From contig JACYUE010000001.1 of NCBI GenBank assembly GCA_014841595.1, positions 438,193 through 502,192 of the forward strand: DNA of 64,000 nt, written 5' to 3'. The stretch comes from Oxalobacteraceae sp. CFBP 8761 (GTDB lineage Bacteria; Pseudomonadota; Gammaproteobacteria; Burkholderiales; Burkholderiaceae_D). Positions 8,084-17,917 of this stretch are shown here, in pieces (position 1 is the stretch's first letter; each line of letters opens with the position of its first letter). The notes under the pieces were generated by a model, which saw nothing but the letters and a program-made list of their open reading frames with translations, searched no databases and was not told where the DNA came from. Position numbers and translations under genes: made by a program.

Positions 8084-9043
8084 TTATCCGGCAGTGGCAG
8101 TGGCAGTGCGTGCCGGCGGTGTGTCCTGGCCCAGCGTGCCGTGCAGGGCAACCCAGCCATCCTGCTCGGCCCAGACGCCCAGCTTGATGAATGGCGCATA
8201 GGCTGCAGCCACTTCGTCGGCCTGGCGTGCCAGTACGCCCGACAGCACGAGCGAACCGCCATCGGCCACGCGGCCAGCCAGCATCGGCGCCATCAGCTTC
8301 AATGGGCTCGACAGGATGTTGGCCACGACGATGTCGAACTTGCCGCCGGCATGGCGTTCATTGCCGGAAGCAGCAAACGTGTCAGGCAGGTAGAAGTCGA
8401 TGGCGACGTTGTTGCGCTCGGCGTTGGCGCGCGCCGATTCGATCGCCTGCGGATCGATGTCGACACCGGCCACGTCCTGCGCGCCCAGCTTCTTGGCCAC
8501 CATCGCCAGGATGCCCGAACCGCAGCCGTAGTCCAGCACCGACTTGCCCGGTGCAGGATGGGCTTCGAGCCACTCCATGCACAGGCGCGTCGTCGGATGG
8601 CTGCCGGTGCCGAAGGCCAGGCCCGGGTCCAGCTCGAGGATCAGGCCGTTCGGGTCTGGCGCCACGTGCCAGCTCGGCACGACCCAGATATTGGTGCCGA
8701 TGTGGATCGGCTCGAACTGCGACTGCGTCAGGCGCACCCAGTCGGCGTCTTCCACCTTGCGGGTGGTGAACGCCGGCACGACGGGCAGGTTGATCGCTTG
8801 CGCGGCCTCGGTGACGATCGCCAGCTGGTCGGCATCCGCATCGGTCAGTGCGACGACGCGGCTGTGGTCCCAGGCCGCTTCGGTCGGCTCCATGCCCGGC
8901 TCGCCGAACAGCGGCTTTTCGTCCTCAGTGCCTTCGTCGGCGTCTTCCACCGACACCGACAGCGCGCCGGCTTCCATCAGGGCGTCCGACAGCGCTTCGG
9001 CGTGTTCACGCGCCAGTTCGATGACGACTTCAGTCCAGCTCAT
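8084..9043 (-). CDS. prmA: Ribosomal protein L11 methyltransferase
   Basis: PrmA trimethylates ribosomal protein L11 using S-adenosylmethionine. The 319-residue protein starts [11 protein letters not shown], the substrate-recognition N-terminal domain, and carries the SAM-binding motif [12 protein letters not shown] in its second half and the NILSSPL motif further on. The ATG at 9043 overlaps the accC stop by 4 bases, which suggests translational coupling; the longer upstream frame reads into accC and is not used. Length fits the family (about 290-320). Confidence 0.95.
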   Translation of the reverse strand: MSWTEVVIELAREHAEALSDALMEAGALSVSVEDADEGTEDEKPLFGEPGMEPTEAAWDHSRVVALTDADADQLAIVTEAAQAINLPVVPAFTTRKVEDADWVRLTQSQFEPIHIGTNIWVVPSWHVAPDPNGLILELDPGLAFGTGSHPTTRLCMEWLEAHPAPGKSVLDYGCGSGILAMVAKKLGAQDVAGVDIDPQAIESARANAERNNVAIDFYLPDTFAASGNERHAGGKFDIVVANILSSPLKLMAPMLAGRVADGGSLVLSGVLARQADEVAAAYAPFIKLGVWAEQDGWVALHGTLGQDTPPARTATATAG

Positions 9044-10440
9044 TCGTTCACCTTGACTTCCGATTTGGCCGACAGCGCGGTTTCCTTCGGCAGATCGGGC
9101 TTGGCGGCCAGTTTCTGCTCCAGGTAGTGAATGTTGGTGCCGCCTTCGATGAAGCGGGCGTCGACCATCAGTTCGCGGTGCAGCGGAATATTGGTCAGGA
9201 TACCCTCGACCACCATTTCGGACAGCGCGATCTGCATGCGGCGAATCGCCTGCTCGCGCGTGGCGCCATACGCGATGACCTTGCCGATCATCGAGTCGTA
9301 GTGCGGCGGCACGTAGTAGCCGGCGTACGAGTGCGAGTCGACGCGGATGCCAGGGCCACCCGGCGGATGCCAGCTGGTGATGCGGCCCGGCGACGGCGTG
9401 AACTTGAACGGGTCTTCGGCATTGATGCGGCACTCGATCGAGTGGCCCGACAGCATGATGTCGCGCTGGCGGAAGCGCAGCTTTTCGCCGCAGGCGATGC
9501 GGATCTGTTCCTGGACGATGTCGATCCCGGTGATCATCTCGGTGACCGGATGCTCGACCTGGATACGCGTGTTCATTTCGATGAAATAGAACTCGCCATT
9601 CTCGTACAGGAATTCGAAGGTGCCGGCGCCGCGGTAGCCGATCTTGCGGCAGGCTTCGGCGCAGCGGTCACCGATCTTTTCGATCAGCTTGCGCGGGATG
9701 CCCGGCGCCGGTGCTTCTTCGATGACCTTCTGGTGGCGGCGCTGCATCGAGCAATCGCGCTCGCCGAGCCAGACGGCGTTTTTGTGTTCGTCGGCCAGGA
9801 TCTGGATTTCCACGTGACGCGGATTTTCCAGATACTTCTCCATATAGACTTCCGGATTGCCGAACGCGGCGCCGGCTTCGGTCTTGGTCATCGCCACGGC
9901 GTTGATCAGGGCCGCTTCGGTGTGCACCACGCGCATGCCGCGTCCGCCACCACCGCCGGCAGCCTTGATGATCACCGGGTAGCCGACGCGGCGCGCCGTC
10001 TGCACGATTTCTTTCGGGTCGTCCGGCAAGGCGCCGTCCGAGCCTGGCACGCACGGCACGCCGGCGCGGATCATGGCCTGCTTGGCCGAGACCTTGTCGC
10101 CCATCAGGCGGATCGATTCGGAACGCGGGCCGATGAAGACGAAGCCCGACTTCTCGACGCGCTCGGCGAAGTCGGCGTTTTCGGACAGGAAGCCGTAGCC
10201 CGGGTGGATCGCTTCGGCGTCGGTCACTTCGGCCGCGCTGATGATCGCGGGCATGTTCAGATAGCTGAGGCTCGATTGCGCCGGGCCGATGCAGACCGAC
10301 TCGTCCGCCAGTTTCACGTACTTGGCGTCCTTGTCGGCCTCGGAGTGCACGACGACCGTCTTGATGCCCAGCTCGCGGCAGGCGCGCTGGATACGCAGCG
10401 CGATTTCACCACGGTTGGCGATGAGGATTTTTTCAAACAT
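9040..10440 (-). CDS. accC: Biotin carboxylase subunit of acetyl-CoA carboxylase
   Basis: AccC carboxylates biotin on AccB using bicarbonate and ATP, the first step to malonyl-CoA. The 466-residue sequence starts [17 protein letters not shown] and contains the ATP-grasp glycine loop ([13 protein letters not shown]), the [12 protein letters not shown] section and [14 protein letters not shown], all family hallmarks. It is about 15-20 residues longer than the E. coli enzyme because of a Lys/Glu-rich C-terminal tail (from about 445), which ends over the prmA start. It lies 103 bases after accB in the usual accB-accC order. Confidence 0.97.
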   Translation of the reverse strand: MFEKILIANRGEIALRIQRACRELGIKTVVVHSEADKDAKYVKLADESVCIGPAQSSLSYLNMPAIISAAEVTDAEAIHPGYGFLSENADFAERVEKSGFVFIGPRSESIRLMGDKVSAKQAMIRAGVPCVPGSDGALPDDPKEIVQTARRVGYPVIIKAAGGGGGRGMRVVHTEAALINAVAMTKTEAGAAFGNPEVYMEKYLENPRHVEIQILADEHKNAVWLGERDCSMQRRHQKVIEEAPAPGIPRKLIEKIGDRCAEACRKIGYRGAGTFEFLYENGEFYFIEMNTRIQVEHPVTEMITGIDIVQEQIRIACGEKLRFRQRDIMLSGHSIECRINAEDPFKFTPSPGRITSWHPPGGPGIRVDSHSYAGYYVPPHYDSMIGKVIAYGATREQAIRRMQIALSEMVVEGILTNIPLHRELMVDARFIEGGTNIHYLEQKLAAKPDLPKETALSAKSEVKVNE

Positions 10441-10543
10441 GGTTGGTCCGGTGGTTCAGTGAAAACCGGCGCAGCTGAAAGACAAGCGGCGCCGGACACG
10501 TCATGGGTGAGCTGGTGGCAGGACTGCCGCCCAGCTTGAGGCT

Positions 10544-11002
10544 TTAGCCAATCACGAACAGCGGCTGGCCGAATTCGACCGGCTGGCCGTTTTCCACGAG
10601 GATCTTGGTGACAACGCCCGAGACATCGGCGTCGATTTCATTCAGGAGCTTCATCGCTTCGATGATGCACAGCGTTTCGCCTTCCTTGATGTTCGAGCCC
10701 ACTTCGACGAACGCCGCAGCGCCCGGTGCGGACGAACGGTAGAAGGTACCCACCATCGGCGACTTGACGACGTGGCCGGTTGGCTCGGGAGCCACGACCG
10801 GTGCTGCAGCGACAGGCGCAGCAGCCGGGGCTGGCGCCGCGAACTGTTGCACGCCTTGTTGCGGCATCATCATCATCTGGCCTTGGCCAACAGCGGACGA
10901 CTTGACGATGCGGACCTTGCTTTCGCCTTCGGTGACTTCGAGCTCGGCGATGTCCGATTCAGCGACCAGGTCGATCAAGGTCTTGAGTTTTCGTAGATCC
11001 AT
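10544..11002 (-). CDS. accB: Biotin carboxyl carrier protein
   Basis: The 152-residue carrier has the N-terminal [16 protein letters not shown] segment, an Ala/Pro-rich flexible linker (about 45-75) and a C-terminal biotinyl domain with EAMKLLNE; Lys118 is the biotinylation site. The start at 11002 has AAGGGG 7 bases upstream and matches the family; the longer in-frame extension to 11122 runs into the leader and lacks similarity. It is followed by accC and preceded by aroQ with a 94-base gap, the common betaproteobacterial order aroQ-accB-accC-prmA. Confidence 0.97.
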   Translation of the reverse strand: MDLRKLKTLIDLVAESDIAELEVTEGESKVRIVKSSAVGQGQMMMMPQQGVQQFAAPAPAAAPVAAAPVVAPEPTGHVVKSPMVGTFYRSSAPGAAAFVEVGSNIKEGETLCIIEAMKLLNEIDADVSGVVTKILVENGQPVEFGQPLFVIG

Positions 11003-11096
11003 GTGAAACCCCTTGGAATTATTCGTTTTAGAGAGCAGGCCGGCGCGTCCAACAGGCCGCGCAGCCGCTGATACATGAAGTTGACGTAGATTAACG

Positions 11097-11528
11097 CTAT
11101 TTAAGTGCGAAGTCGATGGCAAACCTGTATCCGTCGGGCCCCAGTCCGCAGATCACGCCACGCGCGATGCCGGAGAGATAGGAATGCTGCCGGAACGATT
11201 CGCGGGCATGCACGTTCGACACGTGCACCTCGACGAATGGAATGGCCACCGACGCGAACGCATCGCGCAGTGCTACGCTGGTATGGGTCAAGCCACCAGG
11301 ATTGATCACGATAAAATCCACGCCTTCGGTGCGTGCGGCGTGGATGCGATCGATCAGGGCGCCCTCATGGTTGCTCTGGAAATGCTCCAGTGCTGCGCCG
11401 GCGTTCGTGGCTTGTGCAACTGCTGCGTTCTCGATGTCGGCCAGTGTCGTCGTGCCGTACACCGCAGGCTCGCGCGTCCCCAATAAATTGAGGTTGGGGC
11501 CGTTGAGAAGCAGTAGCTTTTTCGCCAT
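11097..11528 (-). CDS. aroQ: Type II 3-dehydroquinate dehydratase
   Basis: This enzyme converts 3-dehydroquinate to 3-dehydroshikimate in aromatic amino acid synthesis. The 143-residue chain has the family signatures: the N-terminal [16 protein letters not shown] with the catalytic Arg and the following Tyr (AVYG), [10 protein letters not shown], and [17 protein letters not shown], with HxSN at [14 protein letters not shown]. Length matches the small dodecameric type II enzyme. The 94-base gap before accB may hold an additional promoter. Confidence 0.97.
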   Translation of the reverse strand: MAKKLLLLNGPNLNLLGTREPAVYGTTTLADIENAAVAQATNAGAALEHFQSNHEGALIDRIHAARTEGVDFIVINPGGLTHTSVALRDAFASVAIPFVEVHVSNVHARESFRQHSYLSGIARGVICGLGPDGYRFAIDFALK

Positions 11529-11660
11529 AATGAGAGTCTGGTAGCCCGAAAGTCAGGCATTGTGCCGCCTAGCTCGGCTGTTGGCAAGCGGTAAAATTGC
11601 TGGTGTTTAGCCGAAATTGGCCGCAATTGCAAATCGTACGATCGTTCGATAAAAGCGCGA

Positions 11661-12227
11661 TCAACCCTTCAATTTGGCCAGGTCAGCGCGCAATTCGTCG
11701 AACTTGAGCTTGCCAATATACGTCTTGAGCACTTGTCCGTCGGCGCCGATCAGCACAGTGTACGGCAAGCCGCCCATCGTGTTGCCCAATTCCTTCGACA
11801 GCTCGGTCCCGCCCATGCCGGCCACGTAGAGTGGATAGGCAATCTGGTGCTTGGCGGCGAATTCGCTCATATTGGTTGGCGAATCGATGCCGATGCCGAT
11901 CACATTGAAATGCTTGCCCTTGTCTTCGCCTGCCAGATGCGACAGCTCCGGCATTTCCTGCACGCACGGACCGCACCAGGTGGCCCAGAAATTCACCAAG
12001 AGGGGCTTGCCCTTCCACTGGGCCAGCGGCTGCGGTTCGCCTGCCAGGTTGTTGAGCGACTGCGCATACAGATTGGTGACGGCATTGGTCACTGCGCCAG
12101 CGCCGGCAGCCGTACTGATCTGGGGGGAGGCCGGTGCCGGCGCCTTCTTGTAGAGCGCGACAACGGCGCCCATCACGCCGAACAGCGCGGCCACTGCCAC
12201 ATAGGTGGCCAGATGTTTCTTGTTCAT
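11661..12227 (-). CDS. TlpA/ResA-like membrane-anchored thioredoxin
   Basis: The 188-residue protein has one N-terminal membrane helix (about 7-26), a short Ala-rich linker, and a thioredoxin fold with the redox motif WCGPC in NFWATWCGPC. The cis-Pro region GGLPYTVLIG is also present. Such proteins face the periplasm and reduce disulfides, for example during cytochrome c maturation. Its ATG overlaps the stop of the upstream unknown gene by 4 bases (12224-12227), so the two are probably co-translated. Confidence 0.9.
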   Translation of the reverse strand: MNKKHLATYVAVAALFGVMGAVVALYKKAPAPASPQISTAAGAGAVTNAVTNLYAQSLNNLAGEPQPLAQWKGKPLLVNFWATWCGPCVQEMPELSHLAGEDKGKHFNVIGIGIDSPTNMSEFAAKHQIAYPLYVAGMGGTELSKELGNTMGGLPYTVLIGADGQVLKTYIGKLKFDELRADLAKLKG

Positions 12228-12856
12228 TCGTTCTGTTCCAGTGTTGAGTCGGCAGCGATCAGCGCGCGCAGGCCGGCAGCGTCGAGACGTTGCGGGCGGC
12301 CATCCGCGCGCGGCTTGAGCGCGCCGCGCAGGTCTTGGTATTCAAACAATTGCGCATGCACAGTTTCCTTCATCCACGGGAAACTGACAGTCTCGACGGG
12401 CGCATGGCGCCCCCCCTTGAAATGCGGGGTTTCCGAGATCTCGATATTAACATTGCGATTCAACAGATAGATCTGCACTTCTTTCGCGCTGTCGGCGAAC
12501 AGTTGCAGGTGGATATCGTCGTGCTCGCCGGCCGTGCCTTGCAGCACCGGGCCGGTGATATAGGGATTGAAGTCGGCCAGCGCCTCCATCACCTGCAGCG
12601 CCGTGGCGCGCAATTGCGCCAGGCGCTCGCTGTGGTCCGGGCCGCCGAACAGTGCCAGGTACTTGCGCACTTCATCTTCGACCTGGATGTCGTCGGGCAT
12701 CATATTCGGGACAGGCTGGTTCACGCCGAGCACCTGGCGGGCCGCCTTGCGGCGCGCGGTATCGATGTCGGCGCCATCCTGGGCAACCATGCGCGCAGCC
12801 ACAAGGGCGATCTCGGCGCGCAATTGAATGAGATCGTTGTTCAAGTTCGGCATCAT
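12224..12856 (-). CDS. Conserved-looking protein of unknown function upstream of mpl
   Basis: The 210-residue soluble protein starts at one of two adjacent ATGs (12856, 12853); a further ATG at 12868 has an AAGG 9 bases upstream and cannot be excluded. The N-terminal half is helical and charged; the middle has the string GPVLQGTAGEHDDIHLQLF followed by KEVQIYLLNRN, faintly like the strand-turn of nucleotidyltransferases but without a clear DxD pair. No membrane segment. It is divergently placed to mpl (89 bases) and coupled to the TlpA-like gene. I cannot name the family. Confidence 0.75.
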   Translation of the reverse strand: MMPNLNNDLIQLRAEIALVAARMVAQDGADIDTARRKAARQVLGVNQPVPNMMPDDIQVEDEVRKYLALFGGPDHSERLAQLRATALQVMEALADFNPYITGPVLQGTAGEHDDIHLQLFADSAKEVQIYLLNRNVNIEISETPHFKGGRHAPVETVSFPWMKETVHAQLFEYQDLRGALKPRADGRPQRLDAAGLRALIAADSTLEQNE

Positions 12857-12945
12857 GATCCAGATCATACTCTGAACCTTAATTTGGCAGCGCCTCGGGT
12901 AGAATCCCGGTTTCGTCCATTTACATCGCACCAGCGCACCTTCCC

Positions 12946-14322
12946 ATGCACATTCATATTCTCGGCATTTGCGGCACCTTCATGGGTGGCCTGGCGGTCC
13001 TGGCCAAGGAAGCCGGTCACCGCGTGACCGGTTGTGACGTCAACGTCTATCCACCGATGAGCACGCAGTTGCAAGCCCAGGGGATCGAGCTGATCCAGGG
13101 CTACGGCCCGGAGCAGGTGTCGCTGAATCCCGATCTGTATGTGGTCGGCAATGTCATGACGCGCGGCAATCCGCTGATTGAGGAAATCCTGAACCGCGGC
13201 TTGCCCTATATGTCGGGGCCGCAGTGGATCGGCGAGCATATCCTGCGCGAAAAATGGGTGCTGGCCGTGGCCGGTACGCACGGCAAGACGACCACGACCT
13301 CGATGCTGGCCTGGATCCTGGAAGATGCCGGCTATGCGCCGGGTTTCCTGATCGGCGGCGTGCCGATGAACTTCGGCGTCTCGGCGCGCTTGCATGGCGA
13401 CAAGCCATCGGACTTCTTCGTCATCGAAGCCGATGAATACGACACGGCGTTCTTCGACAAGCGCAGCAAGTTCGTGCACTACCACGCCAAGACGGCCGTG
13501 CTGAACAACCTGGAATACGACCACGCCGACATCTTCCCCGACATCGGCGCCATCGAAACCCAGTTCCACCACCTGGTGCGTACCGTGCCGGGCGTGGGGC
13601 GCCTGGTGGTCAATGGCGATGAAGCATCGATCGGGCGCGTGCTCAAGCGCGGTTGCTGGAGTGAGAAGGAGAGCTTTGGCGGCGCCGATGGCGTCGACTG
13701 GACGATGGTCGAGCATCCGGGTGGCGCGAGCTTCGACGTCATCTTCAAGGGCGCGCCGCAAGGCACCGTGCACTGGGACCTGACCGGCAAGCACAACCGC
13801 TCGAACGCGCTGGCCGCGATTGCCGCCGCGCGCCACGTCGGCGTGCCGGTCGCGCAGGCCATCGAATCGCTGGCCCGCTTCGAGAACGTCAAGCGCCGCA
13901 TGGAAGTGCGCGGCGTGGTCAACAACATTACCGTTTACGACGACTTCGCCCACCACCCGACGGCCATTGCCACCACGGTCGGCGGCCTGCGCCAGAAGCT
14001 GGGCGCGCAAGGTTCCGGCCGCATCCTGGCCGTGCTCGAGCCGCGCTCGAACACGATGAAGCTGGGCGCGATGAAGGATGCGCTGCCGGGCAGCCTGAAG
14101 GATGCCGACCTGGTGTTCGGCTTCGGCAGCCAGCAGGCGCTGGGCTGGTCGCTGGCCGATGCGTTCAAGCCGATGGGGACGATCGCGCACAGCTTCGACC
14201 AGATCGACTATATGGTGCAGGCCATCGTGCAGCAGGCGCAGCCGGGCGACCATATCCTGGTCATGAGCAATGGCGGCTTCGGCGGTGTGCACCAGAAGCT
14301 GCTGGACGCGCTGGCCCTATGA
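12946..14322 (+). CDS. mpl: UDP-MurNAc : L-Ala-gamma-D-Glu-meso-DAP ligase (murein peptide recycling)
   Basis: Mpl joins recycled tripeptide to UDP-N-acetylmuramate in the cytoplasm, bypassing MurC-MurE. The 458-residue chain begins with the Rossmann motif MHIHILGICGTFMGGLA and has the Mur ligase P-loop VAGTHGKTTTTSML (near residue 107-120), EADEYDTAFFDKRSKF, the LTGKHNRSNALAA motif and VYDDFAHHPTAI typical of MurC/Mpl. It heads a tight plus-strand run with a 4-base ATGA overlap into the esterase gene. Confidence 0.96.
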   Translation: MHIHILGICGTFMGGLAVLAKEAGHRVTGCDVNVYPPMSTQLQAQGIELIQGYGPEQVSLNPDLYVVGNVMTRGNPLIEEILNRGLPYMSGPQWIGEHILREKWVLAVAGTHGKTTTTSMLAWILEDAGYAPGFLIGGVPMNFGVSARLHGDKPSDFFVIEADEYDTAFFDKRSKFVHYHAKTAVLNNLEYDHADIFPDIGAIETQFHHLVRTVPGVGRLVVNGDEASIGRVLKRGCWSEKESFGGADGVDWTMVEHPGGASFDVIFKGAPQGTVHWDLTGKHNRSNALAAIAAARHVGVPVAQAIESLARFENVKRRMEVRGVVNNITVYDDFAHHPTAIATTVGGLRQKLGAQGSGRILAVLEPRSNTMKLGAMKDALPGSLKDADLVFGFGSQQALGWSLADAFKPMGTIAHSFDQIDYMVQAIVQQAQPGDHILVMSNGGFGGVHQKLLDALAL

Positions 14323-14948
14323 CGTCGGCGCCGGCTTTGCCACCGTACCTTCTGTATTTGCACGGCTTTCGCTCGTCGCCCAAATCGATGAAGGCGCGCG
14401 TCATGCAGGCGGCGCTCGAGGAGCGCGGCTTGCTGGATCGCCTGATCTGCCCGCAATTGCCGGCGTCGCCCAAGGCCGCGTTCGCGCTGGCGCTGGACCT
14501 GGCCGCGCAGCACGCACCGGGCAATCTCGCGATCGTCGGCTCGTCGCTGGGCGGCTTCTATGCGTGTGCGCTGGCCGAGCGCCTGGGCGTGCCGGCGGTC
14601 GTCATCAATCCGTCGGTCGACCCGACCCGTAACCTCGAACACCACGTGGGCGTGACGACCAACTGGCATTCGGACGAACCGTTCGAGTTTCGCCCCGAGT
14701 ACATCGATGAACTCAAGGCACTGCGCGTCGCGGCCATCACGCAGCCCGAGCGCTATTTTTTGCTGGCGGCCACGGGCGACGAAGTGCTCGACTACCGGGA
14801 CATGGTGGCGCACTACGCCGGCGCGCGCCAGCACGTGATCTACGGCAGCGACCATGCGGTGTCGGAGTTTCCCATCTATGTCGATGAGGTGCTGGCGTTT
14901 TGCGGCATGGACGTCGACGGCCCCGCAGCTGGAGACCCGGCGCAGTGA
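14319..14948 (+). CDS. YqiA/YcfP-like alpha/beta-fold esterase
   Basis: The 209-residue protein shows the family N-terminus YLLYLHGFRSSPKSMKA, the nucleophile elbow GSSLGGFYA (Ser in GxSxG), an Asp in LAATGDEVLDYRD, and a late His in YGSDHAVSEF. The family consists of small cytoplasmic acyl-ester hydrolases; substrate unknown. It overlaps mpl by 4 bases (ATGA) and ubiC by 4 bases (GTGA), so all three are probably translated together. Confidence 0.9.
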   Translation: MTSAPALPPYLLYLHGFRSSPKSMKARVMQAALEERGLLDRLICPQLPASPKAAFALALDLAAQHAPGNLAIVGSSLGGFYACALAERLGVPAVVINPSVDPTRNLEHHVGVTTNWHSDEPFEFRPEYIDELKALRVAAITQPERYFLLAATGDEVLDYRDMVAHYAGARQHVIYGSDHAVSEFPIYVDEVLAFCGMDVDGPAAGDPAQ

Positions 14949-15532
14949 GGAACCGTTCGCTGCGCCTGGCCGCCTGGCAGCCGCATGCGCGCGCCGTGCG
15001 TGCTTCTCCACCAATGCACGACTGGCTCGTCACGCCCGGTTCGCTGACCGCGCGCCTGGTCGCCAGCAGCGACGCGTTCCGCGTGCGCCGCCTGCACCAG
15101 CACAGTGCCGTGTGCCTGGCCGACGAAGCGGCGGCGATTGGCCTGGCGCGACCACAGCGCGTCTGGGAACGCGAAGTGCTTCTCGTCTGCGACGGCACGC
15201 CGGTGGTCTTTGCGCACACGGTCGTGCCGCCCGATGCCGACGCGAGCGACTGGCCGCTGTTTTCGGCGCTGGGCGAACGCTCGCTCGGCTCGACCCTGTT
15301 TTACGATCCGCTCGTGCGGCGCGGATCACTTGAATTTGCGCGCCTGGGCGCCGACCATCCGCTCGTGCGCCGTGCGCACGCGGCCATTGGCGGCGCAGGC
15401 GCCCAACAGCCGATTTACCATGCGCGGCGCTGCGTCTATCGCCGCCGTCAAGGCCTGCTCCTGGTCACCGAGGTATTCTTGCCGGCGGTGCTCAGCCTGG
15501 GAGTGGGCGCAACCACGAACAACACAGAATAA
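14945..15532 (+). CDS. ubiC: Chorismate-pyruvate lyase
   Basis: UbiC splits chorismate to 4-hydroxybenzoate and pyruvate, the first committed step of ubiquinone synthesis. The sequence fits: W-x-PHARAVRASPPMHDWL, GSLTARL, the catalytic region VWEREVLLVCDGTPVVFAHTV, the LGSTLF motif, and YHARRCVYRRRQGLLLVTEVFLP at the C-terminus. I chose GTG 14945, which overlaps the esterase stop by 4 bases and gives 195 residues; ATG 15014 would remove the conserved Trp-containing N-terminus. Confidence 0.9.
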   Translation: MRNRSLRLAAWQPHARAVRASPPMHDWLVTPGSLTARLVASSDAFRVRRLHQHSAVCLADEAAAIGLARPQRVWEREVLLVCDGTPVVFAHTVVPPDADASDWPLFSALGERSLGSTLFYDPLVRRGSLEFARLGADHPLVRRAHAAIGGAGAQQPIYHARRCVYRRRQGLLLVTEVFLPAVLSLGVGATTNNTE

Positions 15533-15534
15533 TC

Positions 15535-17601
15535 ATGAATGTATTTTTTGAGGAATCGGGCGACTTCAAGGTCGGCGCCATCCTGTCGCAAGCCGGCGAG
15601 GCATACCAGGTCGAACTGGCCAGCGGCAAGCGCACCAAGGTCAAGACGCGCGACGTGCTGCTGCAATTTGAAAAGCCCAGCCCGCAAGAGCTGATGGACG
15701 CGGCCAAGGCCGTGGCGGCGGACGTCGACCTCGAGTTCCTGTGGGAAGTCGCGGGCGAAGAAGAATTCGGCTTTGCCGAGCTGGGCGCCGAATACTTCGG
15801 CCACGCGCCGCTGCCGCACGAAGCGGCCGGCCTCGTGCTGACGCTGCACGGCTCGCCCATCTACTTCTACAAGAAGGGCCGTGGCCGCTACAAGGCCGCG
15901 CCGGAAGCGTCGCTCAAGGCCGCGCTGGCCGGCATCGAAAAGAAAAAACAGCAGGCCATCATCCAGGCCGGCTATGTCGATGAGCTGAAAGCCGGCAAGC
16001 TGCCCGAATCGATGCAGCCGCTCGTGCACCAGCTGCTGTTCAAGCCGGACAAGAACACGATCGAATACAAGGCATTCGAGGCCGCGGCCAATGAGCTGCA
16101 GACCAACCCGGCACGCCTGATGCTGGACGTCGGCGGGCTGGCCTCGCCCAAAGACCTGCACATGGGCCGCTTCCTGTTCGAGAACTTCCCGCGCGGCGCC
16201 GGCTTTGCGCCAGTGGACGTGCCAACAGCGCCGACCGACCTGCCACGCGCCGACGTTGCCGCGTTCTCGATCGATGACGTGACCACGACCGAGATCGACG
16301 ATGCGTTCTCCGTCGTCAAGCTGGACGATGGCACCGTGCGCGTGGGTATCCACATCGCCGCGCCGGGTCTGGCCGTGCGTCCGGACGATGCAATCGACAA
16401 GATCGCCCGCGCGCGCATGTCCACCGTGTACATGCCGGGCGACAAAATCACGATGCTGCCGGACGAGGTGGTCAACGCATTCACGCTGGCCGAGGGCAAT
16501 GATTGCCCGGCGCTGTCGCTGTACGCCGTACTCAATCCCGAAGACTGGAGCGTCATCTCGACGACCACACGCGCCGAGCTGGTGCCGATCAAGAGCAATC
16601 TGCGCCACAACGACCTGGATGATCTGGTCAATGAAGAAACGCTGGCCAGCGGCGAGGGTGAGTATCCGCACAAGGAAGAACTGGGCCAGTTATGGCAGTG
16701 GGCCTTGCAGCTGGAAGCCGGCCGCATGGCAAAGCGCGAAGCCTTTGGCCTCAAGCCAGAGCAAGCCAACCGCATGGACTTCAATTTCTACGTCGAGGAC
16801 GACGTGGTCTCGATCGTGCGCCGCAAGCGGGGCGCGCCGCTGGACAAGATCGTCGCCGAACTGATGATCTTTGCCAACAGCACCTGGGGCAAGCTGCTGC
16901 ACGACTCGGGCGTGCCGGGCATCTACCGCTCGCAAGGGCCGGGCGCCGGCGGCTGGGCCGCCAAGATGCAGGTGCGCATGGTCACGCACGCCGCGCCGCA
17001 CCAGGGCCTGGGAGTGGACCAGTACGCATGGAGCACGTCGCCGCTGCGCCGCTATACCGACCTGGTCAACCAGTGGCAGATCATCGCGGCGGCCGAAAAC
17101 GGCGTCACGGCGCCGCTCGTCGCGCCATTCAAGCACCGCGATGCGACGCTGTTCTCGATTGTGTCGAGCTTCGACGCGGCGTACGCGGCCTACAACGAGT
17201 TCCAGCAGAACATGGAGCGCTACTGGTGCCTGCGCTGGCTGGGGCAGGAGGGCGTCAAGATGGTCGACGCCGTCGTGCTCAAGGACGAACTTGTGCGCCT
17301 GACCGACGTGCCGCTGGTGGTGCGCCTGCCGGGCATGTCGCAGGTGGCGCGCGGCGCGCAGGTCAAGCTCGACATCGTCCGCTGGGACGAGATCGAACTG
17401 AACCTCGAGGCGCGTTTGCTGGAAGTGGCAAGCGCCGCGCCGGATGCGGCCATCGCCGATGAAGAGGACACGGAAGCCGACACCGGCGAAGCAGCAGCGG
17501 CCGAAGCGGTGGAGGCGGAAGGCGCGGTTGCCGTGGTGGACACGGCTGACGTGACGGAGCCAGCGTCATCAGCGACGCCGTCCAGTACCTCGGCACCATA
17601 A
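15535..17601 (+). CDS. RNase II family 3'-5' exoribonuclease (RNB domain)
   Basis: The 688-residue protein has a central RNB catalytic domain: STTEIDDAFSV region with clustered acidic residues for metal binding (around residues 243-256), HIAAPG, and the C-terminal signature YAWSTSPLRRYTDLVNQ (near 500). The N-terminal section resembles a degenerate cold-shock/OB fold. The C-terminal tail (about 635-688) is acidic and Ala-rich, without obvious structure. Such proteins degrade single-stranded RNA. It is not the larger RNase R form, because there is no basic S1 tail. It follows ubiC by 2 bases. Confidence 0.9.
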   Translation: MNVFFEESGDFKVGAILSQAGEAYQVELASGKRTKVKTRDVLLQFEKPSPQELMDAAKAVAADVDLEFLWEVAGEEEFGFAELGAEYFGHAPLPHEAAGLVLTLHGSPIYFYKKGRGRYKAAPEASLKAALAGIEKKKQQAIIQAGYVDELKAGKLPESMQPLVHQLLFKPDKNTIEYKAFEAAANELQTNPARLMLDVGGLASPKDLHMGRFLFENFPRGAGFAPVDVPTAPTDLPRADVAAFSIDDVTTTEIDDAFSVVKLDDGTVRVGIHIAAPGLAVRPDDAIDKIARARMSTVYMPGDKITMLPDEVVNAFTLAEGNDCPALSLYAVLNPEDWSVISTTTRAELVPIKSNLRHNDLDDLVNEETLASGEGEYPHKEELGQLWQWALQLEAGRMAKREAFGLKPEQANRMDFNFYVEDDVVSIVRRKRGAPLDKIVAELMIFANSTWGKLLHDSGVPGIYRSQGPGAGGWAAKMQVRMVTHAAPHQGLGVDQYAWSTSPLRRYTDLVNQWQIIAAAENGVTAPLVAPFKHRDATLFSIVSSFDAAYAAYNEFQQNMERYWCLRWLGQEGVKMVDAVVLKDELVRLTDVPLVVRLPGMSQVARGAQVKLDIVRWDEIELNLEARLLEVASAAPDAAIADEEDTEADTGEAAAAEAVEAEGAVAVVDTADVTEPASSATPSSTSAP

Positions 17602-17707
17602 TGGATTTGGCGAAAGAAGCCGAAGGAATGAACGGCATCTGAAGCCGCAGGCTCTGTGGGCCGTTGGCAAGGAGACTGAGTGCGGGATTTTGCAGGCCGC
17701 CCGCCTC

Positions 17708-17917
17708 TCAGGCTTCCAGCCTGCGCCCTCGTAGCCACCACGCCAACGGCGCAATGACACCCGCAACGACGGATGGGTAGAAGATCAGCGCGAACGCCTT
17801 GTCAATGCTGATAGTCTGAGCGAAGAGGAAGATCGCCAGCCAGACAAGTACCGCAACTGAAAGGGTCGAGCCAATTGCGATCAGCAGGTATTTCAAGGTA
17901 CTGAGGATGGCTTTCAT
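17708..17917 (-). CDS. Small two-helix membrane protein, candidate immunity protein
   Basis: The 69-residue product begins at ATG 17917, overlapping the stop of the upstream gene by 4 bases. It contains two hydrophobic helices (about residues 8-33 and 38-61) and a basic tail WWLRGRRLEA. I know no family for it. Its tight coupling to a papain-like secreted-effector candidate and the Hcp fragment further upstream is the classic position of an immunity gene for a type VI effector acting in the periplasm. That role is inference from position and topology only. Confidence 0.6.
   Translation of the reverse strand: MKAILSTLKYLLIAIGSTLSVAVLVWLAIFLFAQTISIDKAFALIFYPSVVAGVIAPLAWWLRGRRLEA

Noticed and set aside
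7232-9127. 631-residue plus-strand frame over the DUF3426 and prmA genes
   Set aside because: Ser/Arg-rich composition, no motif, and opposed by two well-supported genes on the minus strand.
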